Program-made: the position numbers and the translations under genes
Notes under the pieces: generated by a model
Databases searched by the model: none
What the model was told of the DNA's origin: nothing
The model's input: the letters and a program-made list of their open reading frames with translations, nothing else
Origin: Calliopum simillimum
Lineage: Eukaryota > Arthropoda > Insecta > Diptera > Lauxaniidae
Direction of reading: 5' to 3'
Assembly: GCA_951812925.1 (NCBI GenBank)
Contig: OX638368.1
Location: 154,366,492-154,430,491, forward strand
DNA: 64,000 nt
In this document: positions 1-12,175 of the stretch, piece after piece
Position numbering within the stretch: the stretch's first letter is position 1
Layout: every line of letters starts with the position of its first letter

Positions 1-2159
1 AAGGGTTAACTAGAAATTTTTCTTAATATATTAATAATACAACAACTCAAAGTTTAAAATTCACTTTGCGACACTGCAAACAGCCCACAAACTTCAAAAA
101 TAAAAAAATATCAAATAACTAGTTCTTTAAAATTGCCAGAAAAAAACTTGACAACTCGCTTAATTCAATTAATCTGAAAACTTTTTGTCAGAAATCTGGT
201 TAATAAATAATGCCAAAATAATGCAAATAAATTAGTGCGTAAAGTTTGTTTCACACGCTCTACGAAATTGAAGCTCTTAAAAAAAAAAAAAATTCTCATT
301 AAATCTCATTAGTTTTTGCACTCTACTATTTTCATAGAATTTTTTCCAATTCCAATTTTAAGCTTTTAACCTGACCCACCCGACGTTGAACTCTGCACTT
401 TGCACTCTGCGCCACTCATCGGTTTTGGTGGCAACTTTTCAAAAGTGTTACGTTATACCACGGCAGTTTTGCCGAAACTCTTTGCCGTTTTTTATGTTTG
501 CATTCATTTATTTTATTTTTTGCAATTTTTGGAAACTGTTGACGCCACCGTTACTACTCTGCACTCACACATACACAAATCAGAAACTTTTTCGCTGTCG
601 TTTTGTTAAATTAGCTGTGAAAGGTAGACGTAACACCAGACGAAGTTGGCAAAAGTCCTTACAGTCGTCCTCGTTGTCGTTAAGCTGCCGTTAAAATTAT
701 TCGTTAACTTTTTCCGTGATTTCAGTTTTCGTTTTCGTTTTTTTTGCTAATGCAATGAAGTTAATGAAATGCAATGGAATTTAAAGTAGTTTACGAGAGC
801 GCCCACAATGTTCATGTGTATGTGTTTAGGTAGCATAGCGGTATACATACATTTGAATATATGTATAAACTTGCACTTACACTAAAAGTTTTACTGCTAC
901 AAAATAGCACTTTGAGAAAATTTTTAATAAAACTATACATTTAATTAATATTTTGTTTAAAAATTGTTCAAAGAATCCCGCGCTTGTTGCAGAATCCCCA
1001 AATTAGGAAAGCCCCTTCCTTCAGAACACAAAAACCGAGTCTTATAGTCAACAAAATAGTAAGTTTAACTGACAAAATACTTACGTCTTAGTGCATGAAT
1101 CAACTCCCAATCACGCACCTAAGATTTATGTGGTTTCCCTTCTTTAGTTTAAATCCTCCATGGATTTTTTTTGTTAGTTTGTACCTATTTCAGAATTTTT
1201 TCTCGTAAACGGCTATAACGATTTCAATGAAACCTGGAATGGTGATAGATATCAGCATCAGATGAAGCATGAGCTAGGCTTAAACTTTCTAGATACTCAT
1301 AAGGGGAGTGGCACCGCCGTAAATTTTAAATTTATCTTGTTACAACTCACAAACTTTTAAAGGTAGTTTGATGAAAGTGACTCGCTCACTTTTTAATCAT
1401 TGAAATTTTGCCCCTGAAAACAAGGATTAATATGTGATATGTGGTTATATTGGGAATACTCGTTGAAGGGCGTGACAGCGCCTACAAAAATATAATACCT
1501 TATTAAAAGAAAACTACTAAAGCAATCTTTTTGAATTTAACTATAGGGAGTCTTCTTGATATTAGGCATCTACGAACTGAAAGCGGGCGTTGACATCAAC
1601 TAAAGCTATCTTGTCAATAACAGAATTTTTATTTTATGCTCTAAGGAAATAAGAATGAATAAATTGTCTTTCACAATTTTTAATAATAATTTTCTTTAGT
1701 GTACGGAATGTTGCAGTTTTTTGTTTTTGTCTGCTACATTCATAATGCTCGCATGTATGTACATATGTATGTATTTAGGTACTTATATGATAATGAAAGC
1801 ATTTAAGCGTGTCATACAGCTAATATTTGTGCAGCTTTTTTTTCCGAAGGGTATATATGTATGTGTGTATCCTTATGGTTTTTTATGGGGTTTGTGGAGT
1901 TAATGTAATTTTAAGTACCATTTTCTGTTATGTTCGTGGCTTGCTCTGAAGCTTAGAGTTTATTTCTATCCAGATTAATGCAATTTTCAATTTTTTCTTT
2001 TAACACTACAAGACCGACATTAGTAAATACGTACCTATAGCAAATCTTAAATTGAGTTCCGACGAGATGTACCGGTAAAAAAAAAAAATAATTGTGTGAC
2101 TAACAATTTATTTTTATCAAATTCCGCTTGCTGGAATTACTATATAGGGTGTAATCGAT

Positions 2160-2440
2160 AAGGTTACGAAGCTTCTGGGATACTACAGTGTTAAGATAGA
2201 CTAACAAAAAATTGCTGGAGGGTATAAATTGTACCCCTGAGGATTTATAGGGTTAAAACTGGTTTTCTGACTTGTTTGCAAAAAAAATTTCTTGGGTCTC
2301 CCTAATGTTTTAGATAGAACTTTATGGGGGTGAACTTTGAGCCAATTGTTTAAGTTTTTTTAGAAATATTTTTGGTTTACAGGGTGTACAGGATTTCACA
2401 AAGTTCTGGACCTTTAAGTTGAAATTCTCGTAGTTTTAAA
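2160..2440. repeat. Single arm of a long inverted-repeat element
   Basis: This stretch resembles, with much divergence, both arms of the foldback at 48060-49786. Shared blocks include a GTTACGAAGCTTCTGGGA-like start, a tract reading ACCCCTGAGGA or similar, and a 'TTTTTGGTTTACAGGGT' segment near the end. Only one arm is clear here; no matching opposite arm was found within the next 2 kb. It is probably a truncated copy of the same family. Confidence 0.6.
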
Positions 2441-2559
2441 AGGCCTACCCTTGTTGGCATGTGCAGCATTTAAAATCCTAATTTATTCAATCGTTTGTGT
2501 TTTCTACATTATCACGCCTAAAATACTCAACATATTAAAACCATTCTTACACCATCTAT

Positions 2560-3450
2560 TTTTTTGGTGCTCACCGTACAATCAAGATAGTCGCTATGCA
2601 TACTGCATATTAGATAGTATTTATCACAAAAAAAAATTTCGAATGACCGCCCCCAGTTTGAAAGCTTACATTGGAAGAATTTTAATGAAAAAAACATTTT
2701 TTTTCAGCCTCTAAATTCGATGCGGTATTGTTCTTTTCTTATGTCTACAAAGTTTCCTGAAATTGTTGAAATCGAAGAAGTTATAGCAAATCTAAAAGAT
2801 CAGTACATAATATGAAAAACAGGATGTTTCAAAAACGAATATCGCTCCCTAAGGCTATGCAATATTTTTTTTTATTTACTTACGTGCTGTTTGAAATCTC
2901 AGATTTAAAAAAAAAAAAGATGTTGCATAGTCCTGAGGCGCGACAATAGTTTTTGAAACATGCTGTTTTTCATATTTTCTACTGAGCTTTAAGATTCGCT
3001 ATAACTTCTTCAATTTCAACAATTTGAGGAAACTTTGTAGAGGTGAATTTTATGATTTTTTGTGGGCTTCAATTCTATAAGGTGTCCTTGGCACCTTAGG
3101 GTGATAAAAACTGAAGTAATGAGTACAACTAGTCAAAAAAAAAACCTGAGATAAATGACTTCTATGAATGAAATGTAGTCCATATTAGGACATTTATAGC
3201 GATATATAAAACGATACTATACTTGTTGATCGAACGTCAAATGGCGGAGATATAAGAAAAAAACAAAACCGCATCGAATTTAGAGGCCGAAAAAAACAAA
3301 ATTTTTTTACTTAAAATTCTTTCAATATTAGCTTCCAAACTGGGCGCGGTCATTCGAACTTTTTATTTTATTTTTGTATGGGGGTCGATACTATCTAATG
3401 TAAATCCAAGTATCAAGTTTCGTAATGTAGGTAAGGTGAGTAAATATGTA
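2560..3450. repeat. Imperfect foldback (inverted repeat) element
   Basis: The left arm (about 2634-2873) and right arm (about 2927-3362) are reverse complements. For example, the block at 2634-2723 (containing GACCGCCCCCAGTTTG and CTCTAAATTCGATGCGGT) pairs with 3268-3362, and 2748-2873 pairs with 2927-3045. The right arm carries about 200 extra bases near 3050-3260, probably a later insertion. The centre is near 2900. It has no coding capacity and is likely a non-autonomous DNA element. Confidence 0.75.
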
Positions 3451-4391
3451 AATATGATACTTTTGTTCAACTACGCTATTATGAAGGCATATCTCTCAGA
3501 GTATCAGGCGGATATATGGTGTTAATATGGTTTCGACTAATCTGCTGGAATAGGCCTAAGGACGACTCAAATAAACTTTCCAATTACTTTATGTTTTTTT
3601 TTTTTTTGTATGAGTGGTACAATGCCACCTTGTCCAATCGCTCCCATTTTTATTATAATTCTTTTGGAGCACCAAAAAAACATGTGGTGCAAATATTGTT
3701 TCGATTTTTTCAGTAATAAAGGCGTGGTAGCCTTGTGTTTACGAAAACGTCACTTAAGTAAAACCTAAATTATTCAAAATTGTGACGTGATGGAATTTTT
3801 CCATTATTTTTCTCGTAATCAGCACACTTAAATCTATAGAAATTACTTTTTAAATCTAAGAGACGAAAACTATTGTAGGACTGTGTTATTTTTCAGTAGA
3901 TTTTCTATTTTGGACGATACTAGTATGTCTGTGTATATGTACATCAAGTTTATATTTTCTTTTCTCTGCACAACAGCGTTAATTCTTAAAGGATATCTGG
4001 GAAATTATAATCAAGTCATGCTGTGTGTGCTGTTCAAAACACGCAATCTTCGAGTTAAAACGAAAACTCTTCATTTTCGCAAACAGCAGATACTTTGCGG
4101 GATATATGCAACAAATACAGTGGTGGGTGCTTCAAGCCTTCTTTCTATGAGAGCGCTTCGTGGTTGAAGCGTATATGTTGTAGGCGAGCAATCTAAGTAT
4201 CTACTCGTTGCGGTTTCATTTCATTGCGTGCAACTTGGGTTTTGCTCACTAATACCGTCGCAATAAGGCATACTTTCTTTTGATTTCTATAAAAATATTT
4301 AAAATAAAGCATTTTTCTGATATTTATAAAATTAAATTTAAAAATGTTGCAAATGATTTAATGCATTTTCCTCTTTCTACTTTCTTTTCAG

Positions 4392-4598
4392 GTCGACCTG
4401 AACCCACTGTTACTTGGTTCAATGGCACACAATTGCTACAGTCCGGCAGTGGTGTTTCTATGGGACGTCATGTCACAGTCAATCGCTTGGAGGTGCCACA
4501 TATAACGCGCACTGCCCTCAATAATACATACAGATGTCAGGCATCGAATACGAAATTGGTACCGCCAGTTGAGCGTAGTATACGTATAGAAATGCTAT
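4392..4598 (+). CDS. Side-family receptor exon: second half of Ig2
   Basis: This exon encodes the C-terminal half of an immunoglobulin domain in a secreted or membrane cell-recognition protein. The reading starts GRPEPTVTWFNG, a typical C-strand with the buried tryptophan. It continues to NNTYRCQASN, the F-strand with the second disulphide cysteine, and ends RSIRIEML. The first cysteine is missing and must be in an upstream exon. The acceptor is TTTCTTTTCAG and the donor GTAAGT; the exon enters and leaves in phase 1. Two N-glycosylation sequons (NGT, NNT) are present. The RPxPxVTW start and the VERSIRIEML end followed by LKP match the Sidestep family as I know it. Other Ig-CAMs are possible from this exon alone; the later exons make Side the best call. 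Confidence 0.93.
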
Positions 4599-6244
4599 GT
4601 AAGTATTTATCATTGTTAGGGTTGCCATTTAAATGTTTTTTTTTTTTATTCAGGCTGGTTCAAATTTGTATGAAAACAAAAACTTGCTTGGAATTGTGCT
4701 CCCACGGCACCAAAAACTTTTCTTTGATGCAAATAAGCACTACGTAAAATTTGGACCATTTCAGAGAATATTTGATGAATTCTAAACTATTTCGGTTTTA
4801 AGAATTTTTCAATTGTTCTCCGAAATGGAACAATTTTTTCAGCGAGCTTTTTTACATCAAGATTTTTATAATTTTGAACCACCCTAGTGTTTACTAATCA
4901 TATTAAAGAATATAATTTTATTAGTTTTTTGTGTACTGTAAAGTTCTTGAAGCCTCATTACAGTGGTTGTATGATCAATCTTATTTACGAAAACATTTAG
5001 TGCAAATAATTAGCAATACGAGTAAGTACCTAGTACTTTTCAATGTTTAGTTTTTGTTACTATGATCCAAAGGAAGGCAAATTAGATGAAAATTAATCAA
5101 AACTTCTAGACTAAAATTTTCTTCGAGTTAAATTGTATATTGTGCCACGCGCAAAGAACTAGTTTAACAGTAATATTTAAAGAAAGGCCTATGAAACTTT
5201 CCAGTTTTTGAAATGAAAGTACTTAATCTTGGTTTTTTTGGCTTTTTTTGTGGAATCTCCCATAATGAAAGAAAAACCGAAAAAACGTTTTAATTGTTGT
5301 TAACTACATTTGGTTTTCATCTCAAAGAAACTGTTTCATTTCTAACTATGCTGGCAACACTATCGCACATATAGTGTAAAAACCTTTAAATAAAGTATGG
5401 CCACCACAAATATATATATACGAGTATGTATACATATATGTTGTTAAGAAAACCAGTAGCGCGAGATAAGTATCAGCACTTAAGTGCGCTTTTTAAATCT
5501 AAAAGTCATAAGTATGTACATATTTACCCGTATATGTCATACTTCAATGTGTTTTGTGCTGCGCGCCCTCTAGTTGCGCATGGTTAAACTTTATTTAAGT
5601 GCAGCTATTGACTTACGATGATGTCTATGTCTGGGTTAAGATAATAATGTTTCATGGCGTTGTGATTTATGACTTAACAATTTTCAGGATAATCAAGTTT
5701 TAGTTAGATGTTAAAGGATTATAGAGTTATATTTATTATCTGAAGACTTAAGACATAAAGTGATTGCTTGTTTGCCTTGAAAAAATGTTTACCATTGTGT
5801 TGGTCAAGGAAAAGAAACAGTTATTATATGAAAATGAAATTTTTTAATTTTTTAAAGCTATTTTTATGTAAAACTGAGACTTTTTTTGGGAAGCAAAATA
5901 CCCTGAAACTTGCTTACCAAAATTGTAGCAATATTCACGATTATTTTTGAAACTTAAAATATACATTGCAGCAAAAAATAGAGTTTGAGGAGGTTGGTCC
6001 AGACAAATAAAATATTCCTGAATATTTGTTCTAAATGTTTTCCTTCTGCAGAATTGAGTTAGTTAAGTAGTTTTCACCACAAACAATTTTGTTTTTTGTA
6101 CTAAATATGAGAAAAAAAGGGTTTTTTCCATGCAAAGCAAAGGATAAATGATTTCATGGTTTGAGTTTTTAAAACATATCTCACAAACTATGCAACTATT
6201 TTGATTAAAATTGGTGGATAGACAGCGAACATAAATACCATATT

Positions 6245-6611
6245 GGGGAACTGTTGCTATTGTGGTAAAGTTTTTCAATGTAGTATGGTCGCATATCTCC
6301 GATTTGGGAAAGAATTGCGAACGTCACTGCTTTTATCCTGTCAGAAAACATGAAAAACCTGGGATGTGTTGCTGTCATGGATGAACCAAAAATTTTCTGA
6401 TGTCAGTTGAACGAAACGTAAATCGCGTGTGGTCGATGTAATTTTTCGCTCAATAACTTTTTTTAATGAAATTGCACACATTTTATTGAAAAATATTCTG
6501 CTGCCAATGCTTCACTGATCAGCATTAAAAAAATTTGGCTGAAATTGATCTGACGGTTCTCTTTCAAATTTCAAAAAAAGATTACCTATACCACAATAGC
6601 ATCAGTTCCCC
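6245..6611. mobile_element. MITE with GGGAACTGNTGCTATTGTGGTA termini, copy 1
   Basis: The ends are inverted repeats of about 22 bp: GGGGAACTGTTGCTATTG at the left and CAATAGCATCAGTTCCCC at the right. A diverged second copy in the opposite orientation lies at 32766-33579 and shares internal blocks, such as the ATTTCAGCC/GGCTGAAAT region and the CGCGTGTGG/CCACACGCG region. The right end is followed by TA. There is no coding capacity. It is probably a Tc1/mariner-type (TA-targeting) MITE. Confidence 0.75.
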
Positions 6612-6892
6612 TACTGGTCGAAAAGTATTGTAAGTTAAATCAAATAAGTGACACGCCCACTTTTTATGTAGAATTAAACACGTTAAAAAGTGGATGTCTT
6701 ACTTATTTCATTTCGCCTTCGCACTTGTAAATGAAAAGTCGGTCAATAGTATCAAAAATGATTCAAATATAATGCATAATCCCTGATAAGTAAGTACCGA
6801 AATTGGTCCAATTCTATATCGCTTGTGTCAGTGAAATTTTAACGTTACAGACTACGTATTGTTTGTCAGTTCATTCACTTTGATGAAGTGCA

Positions 6893-6965
6893 AACGATAG
6901 TGTAACGGTCTAATGACTTACGCTGCTACGAAGGACTCGGATTCAAAACCTCCGCTCGGTAATTT
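6893..6965 (+). repeat. Possible tRNA-derived SINE or tRNA-like fragment
   Basis: TAGTGTAACGG at 6898-6908 resembles a Pol III A box. GATTCAAAACC at 6940-6950 fits the B-box pattern GWTTCRANNCC about 40 bp later, followed by CTCCGCTCGG. The spacing fits a tRNA-like head. I could not fold a full cloverleaf, so a functional tRNA is unlikely; a SINE head or tRNA pseudogene is the better reading. Confidence 0.4.
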
Positions 6966-7719
6966 TTAATTCCAATTTTTCAATTTCTATGTAATAAACA
7001 CAGTTTGTGTGAAAAACTTTTCACTCGCACTAAGATTCAAGCCCGAAGCACAATGCTAAAGAATACAATCTTTTGTACTATGAGTCGTAAATGTCCTAAA
7101 CTAGTTAAAAACCCATTTAAAATAATATGGTACACTTCAAAAAAAAAAAAAAAATAAAGTGAAAAAACCTTCTAGAAAAATGACTAACTCAAGCGCGAAC
7201 AAATTTTACATTCTAAAATTTGCTCATTCACGTGAAATGCTCGATTTTGGAAAATCAGTACTTTGAAGAATAGTCCATATTTTCTCTGCATCCATTTCAA
7301 TATTGTTTAAAGCAAAAAATTGTATAAATAGGATTTTCCCAATGTGATACGCCATATTGCAAGCGCCATCTTGGATTTAAGAATTCTCAAATTCCGACTT
7401 CATATTCGTGATCAGCGACCCCTTAAACCCCTGAGTGACAAAATTTAGCGCAAAATATTGAAAAAAATTATTTTACGCCCTCTTACGCACATTACAACTG
7501 CGCCACTCAGCTTTCAAAAACTTTTAAAAAAAGAAAATTTTGATATCCAAAACCATAGTTTTCGTCCACACAAATTTTGACGATGGAGGTGTCACGTTTG
7601 ACGTGAAGCGTCCCACATATAAATTTTTTCTTAAATCATAATTATTAGTAGGTATTTTTTTGCAAACGATATCTTGAACAAAATTTAATTCACAGAAATT
7701 TTCTTGATTTATTTTTCAG

Positions 7720-7865
7720 TAAAACCCACCTCCGTCAATTTAACCAATAAGCAAAAAGTGTTCTCCTCTGCCACCCAATACAATCTCACCTGTATTGTGG
7801 CAGGTTCAGTGCCAGATACGGAAATACGTTGGACACAGAACAATCGACCCTTCAAGCGTGGGACG
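7720..7865 (+). CDS. Side-family receptor exon: first half of Ig3
   Basis: It encodes the N-terminal half of an Ig domain. The exon completes a split codon to give LKPTSVNL, then YNLTCIVAGS with the first disulphide cysteine, and EIRWTQNN with the core tryptophan, ending FKRGT. It enters in phase 1 and leaves in phase 0. The acceptor follows a long T-rich tract and the donor is GTAAGT. Sequons NLT occur twice. The second cysteine of this domain is on the next exon, only 139 nt downstream, so the two exons clearly form one domain. The split of each Ig domain over two exons with a phase-0 internal intron is repeated in Ig4. Confidence 0.93.
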
Positions 7866-8004
7866 GTAAGTACAAAATAGATAGAAAGAGAAAGAGAGAG
7901 AAAAAATAAAATATACCATCAGAATGAAATTACAAAATAATATTTACCATCACTTTATTTTCACATTAATCAAACCGTACAAACACCACCTACGCCCCAC
8001 GCAG
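7866..8004 (+). other. Short intron inside Ig3
   Basis: 139 nt, phase 0, GTAAGT...CACGCAG. The 5' half contains a GA-rich stretch (about 7880-7905). It is the only short intron in the window; all others exceed 2.9 kb. Confidence 0.9.
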
Positions 8005-8155
8005 CTAACAACTACGCACAGTGACGGTAAAGTGACCTCCATGCTCTCTTTTCATCCACAACCTGAAGATGATGGTACGATGCTGCGCTGTGAAGGTTCT
8101 AATCCAAGATTACAAAATTCAGCATTGGAGGATTCGCTGCTGTTAAATGTGATGT
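8005..8155 (+). CDS. Side-family receptor exon: second half of Ig3
   Basis: It begins LTTTHSDGKVTSMLSF, an E-strand region. PEDDGTMLRCEGSN follows, the classic D.G...C motif of an Ig F-strand with the second cysteine of Ig3, and the exon ends SLLLNVM plus one base. It enters in phase 0 from the previous exon and leaves in phase 1 at GTAAGT. Joining to the next exon makes a TAT codon, giving VMYPPQV; a Y.P linker of this type is usual between Ig domains of the Side family. A start codon near 7924 in the upstream intron is in frame but is not a likely start. Confidence 0.93.
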
Positions 8156-9841
8156 GTAAGTAAAATAGAAGAAACATGTAATTTCATGAGAATATTCACA
8201 TAACTGTAAAGTAGGAGGAGCAGGAGGGGCGGGGGATTGACAGAGTTTATTGATAAAATTTGTTTCTTATATATAACAGCTGTTTTTTTCTTTTCCTTTT
8301 ATTTGGTTATAAATTTTAACAAAAAGATTATCTGATTATCCTGTGGCACATGAAAAATATTTCCAAATAACAAAAAAAAAAATCTCCGAAAGAAACGAAA
8401 ATTATGATATTTCAATAAACTTGTCGGCGGTATTGCTTCAAAAGAACATTAGAAACACATATACATATACACACTCGTACCTACACACGTAATTTATGGC
8501 ATCGAACAAGCAGACAAAACCATAAATTTCACTCGGAACAAATTTATTTCACCTTCAAAAATATTTTGTATTTGTGTTTGCTGGTTTTATTTACTCCATT
8601 TTTGCCAAATAAACAATAAATAATAAATTTCATAAAGAACCCTCACCGCCCCTGCCCCCACCTACCGTCATAGCTTTGACTCTGTAAAAACCACAAGTAA
8701 CGAATCTGAAAATAAACACAATAATTTTATCCCCAATGAGTTCGGCAGCAGCAGCAGCTGACTTGGGGTAGTGCCTACTTTGCAGGTATGGCAATAATTT
8801 AATATGACTGGTTGTTGCTAACAGTGATCAAGTTTCGGAGGAGGCGGAGGAGGTTGTGCAATGTGCTGCTCAAAGTTTTGCAAAAGTTGTACAATTCAAA
8901 TTTTGCATAGCATTACGTATATTATTTCCCCTAGTGGCGTAAAAATTCTCACAACCCAGCGTATTTGTAGAGTTCCACTCTTTACTTCATTACCCCTTCT
9001 TTCTATGCACATGTTGACTTACGTATCCGCTGACGTGCATATAAATAATTTAAAAGTTTCTGAAGATACTCGTTTATATTTCAACAGTTTTTGCTTCTCA
9101 AAAGTTTTGTTTTTTTATTAGGAAAAACTTTAACAAATTTGTTGAAAAGTCATTTTTATGAAAATATGCCACATTCTAGTATTGCGAAAAATTTTCCTAT
9201 ACTTTTTTTTTTTTCTATTCCATAATATTTTGCAATACATATTTATGTTTTTTCATTTTATTCTTGTGTTAGTCTTTTTGTTCTTTTATTTATATGATAA
9301 ATTTGCATAGTCATGATTTATATTTTATTTATTTTTAGCATGTGCTCCTTTCACAGTAACGCTAAGGGGCGCAACAATCCTTTGTATATAAATATAAAAA
9401 AACATATACCAATCGCAATAAAAATATATTTTATTTGTCTTTGAACATAAAAAAATGCAATTTATTTGAAGCCATATTTCATGTTTACTATAAAATTCAA
9501 TTAACATTTTATACACAAATGTACGTACGAGTATTATTGAAGAGAAAGTTGTCAAATAATTCGATCATTTGCCTGGGGCTCAAAAACGTTTAAATTGAAA
9601 AACATGAAAAGTTTTTGCTGTGCGTACGGCTTAGATCTCTAAGTTTAAGAACTGCTATGTACTTATATTTGATTAACTTCACAAATAATTTTCTTTTCTT
9701 AAAATAATAAAAAAATAGTAGTTCATCGCAATATTTGTTTAATTTATAATTAACCAGATAAATATATATTTTATCGTCAACACATCAACACGAATTAATT
9801 TGGGGGGACTTAAAATTTTGTTGAGGCCATACAGTTGAAAA

Positions 9842-9913
9842 TATAGACCTAAGGTCTATAGATTTTGTGTATCCTAGTTTGTTCTCTGGAAAATGTTGCC
9901 CGTAGGCAACATT
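9842..9913. repeat. Two adjacent perfect short palindromes
   Basis: TATAGACCTAAGGTCTATA at 9842-9860 is a perfect palindrome around one base. AATGTTGCC at 9892-9900 and GGCAACATT at 9905-9913 form a nine-base stem with a CGTA loop. Function unknown; they may be parts of a decayed MITE. Confidence 0.6.
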
Positions 9914-11924
9914 GGGCATTGCTGGTAAACTTTGTAAAATAAAATTAATGAACAATACAGTTTTTATATTGAATTTGAATGGAAATTTTATTAGAATTTG
10001 ATACCCATTTTCTCCAATATATAGTCTGCTGAAGTCTCAATGGGCTTGCAGGGTCCATAGTGTAAAATTATAAGAGAAGTTGGAGGGGCTTTAGCTATAA
10101 CAGGTGACAAATTTGCGCTCTTATGTGTAGGTGCTGTTCTATTTGCAGTGTTGCAGTAATTCATCGGCTATATCTAACTGAAAGTTCCTATTTTATCATA
10201 TTTTATACCTCTGTGATAGAACAGCACAGTGGAAAAATTTTCACTTTTAAAATATATATTTTGTGGATGCCCAAGTCTGGAAAATTTTTCAAAACTCAAT
10301 TTGAAATGACGCTTAACATTACAATTTTGCATTAATGCCAAAAATTACAATCACTTTATGTAATTGATTTTACATTTCCATTCACGAAATAACCATAACT
10401 TTTATTATGATCGAAATTTTAATTTTATAACTTATTTTATGCTGGCAATGCTGCCAAAGTTCCTCAATGCCTTCTGCGCTATACTTTACGAGTGCACCGT
10501 CATGTCAAAAAATTATGAAGCGTAATAAGAAACGTAAAAAAAATATATGGGGTGAGTCTTATAAAAACAAAAACTTGAATTTTCATTTCATTTTTCATTG
10601 AAGCTCGTAAAATACACATCGAAAATGTAAAGAAGGAAACACAAATTTCTGTTTATAACACGTAAATCTTGATGAAAATTTTTGTCTTTTTTTACATTAG
10701 GAATATTTTATTAAATGGATATAAAAGCATTGCATTATACAAATCAATAGCTGTGTTTTAGATGTCAGATTTCAGTGTAAATTTCAGCACTATCTGAGAT
10801 ATATAAGGGAAAGCAACGACTAAAGTGTTGACTACAGCACAGATAAATTTAAGTGCTGAAATTTTCAGCACGAAGTAGTTCTGACAATGTTGCCGTTCTA
10901 CACTGAATATTAGCAGTGTTTAAAAGAATCTCTTGGCAAGCTGAGGGAAGTGGTGCGGAAACTAAAAGCAGAAAAAAGAATGATGAAGAGGTTAAAGATT
11001 TCGTATTAAGCAAATGTCTGTCCAAACATAAGTTTTTTACCAGAATTACAAATTAAAAATGGTAACATATTTCATTGGCCCTAGGTCAATTCCAAATAAA
11101 ACTCTTTATTTGTTTTAATGAAATAAATTTTTCTTTAATTATTCAATATTTCGAACTCCTTCGGTGTTCGTCTTCAGGAAAAAATTTTTTACAATTGAGT
11201 TACAATTATACCCGCTTTTAGTGAGTGTCGTTCGGCTGAAAAAACTTTGATGAAAAATTTTTAAATTATAAGGTCGAACAAAATATCACCATAATATATT
11301 ACCTATGTATATTATAATTACACAGAGCTACAGTGATTTTACACTTTGCATCAGAGAGCAAAATTAGTGTTAGTTTTGAGTCTTGATCTTGGTAATTTTT
11401 CGAGACTTTGCCATGTAGAAAATTTAATCATATCTCTTTGTAAAATAATCAAACATCATGATATCTCAAGTGCATAGGAACAAAGTTTTTGTCTATCGCT
11501 TATGGCTTTGGAGTTATAAGAGCTTAAGTGCCGTTGGGAACATTATTTTTTTTTGCAAGTGATTTTTGAGGTCAGTGCACATTTTCAAAAAAAGTCTGCA
11601 AATCTAGTAATGTATTTTGCCGAACATCTTCTATAATTTCAAGGTAAAGGATCAAAGTTATGATTGAACTTAAAATTGTGCAGAAAAAATTACTTTTGGT
11701 GGATTTATAGACATTAAAACAACGTTGGTTACGTAATGCAAAAGCGTTGGTAACGTTATGCGTACGAATTTCCATATATTAATTGAGAGCAAATACAGCC
11801 AAACATCCATAAAGACGAAAATATATGAATATTGCATTCCTTGGAAGGTTCCCATTTACACTACATTACAAATTTTTTGCTCCAAGACCTCGATACATAT
11901 TTTTTTTTTTTAAATTACGATTTC

Positions 11925-12175
11925 TCCCAAAAGGATAAAACTTCATGAAACTTGGTACAGATAATACTGAGAGCCATTTTCGAATCAGAATTAAAAATGA
12001 GAGTGATCGATTAATGTTCACGCCTACCTCCCACATATGCTAGTTAAAACATTGTATGAGAAATTAGCGTGAAGATTAACCGATCACGTCCAATTTTAGT
12101 CTCAGGCAGCTTAGTAAATTGTCGTTATCTGTACCAAATTTCATGCATCTAGCTAAATTCGTATGGCCGCCAGTC
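11925..12175. repeat. Imperfect inverted repeat with GAAAYTTGGTACAG arms
   Basis: The left arm around 11940-11975 (CATGAAACTTGGTACAG) is complementary to the right arm around 12135-12160 (CTGTACCAAATTTCATG). The inner blocks containing GTGATCGATTAA and TTAACCGATCAC also pair. A third, direct-orientation copy of the arm is at about 12270-12305. It is a non-coding repeat, probably a decayed foldback. Confidence 0.65.

Larger units (their letters stand above)
1..4391 (+). other. Intron sequence upstream of the first recognised exon
   Basis: This is the 3' part of an intron of the Side-family gene. It ends in a strong acceptor (pyrimidine-rich tract then CAG at 4389-4391) in phase 1. The preceding exon, which should carry the first cysteine of Ig2, is not visible here and must lie upstream of the window. 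Bases 380-700 are somewhat less AT-rich and hold a short open frame, but I see no domain or splice logic. Bases 1190-1500 resemble the dispersed GGGCGTGGC repeat module. Bases 2160-3450 hold inverted-repeat elements listed separately. Nothing else is recognisable. Confidence 0.7.
4599..7719 (+). other. Intron between Ig2 and Ig3 exons
   Basis: A phase-1 intron of 3121 nt, donor GTAAGT, acceptor ATTTTTCAG. It contains a MITE (6245-6611) and a tRNA-like SINE fragment (6893-6965). Another CGCCCACTTTTT-type repeat edge lies near 6655. The remainder, including 4600-5990, shows no gene or recognisable repeat. Confidence 0.85.

Noticed and set aside
386..694. Open frame of 102 codons near the window start
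   Set aside because: No recognisable domain, overlapping frames of similar length, and it lies in the intron of the receptor gene. Length is within chance for the local composition.
6893..6965. Functional tRNA gene
   Set aside because: A and B boxes are approximate and no acceptor or anticodon stems could be formed.
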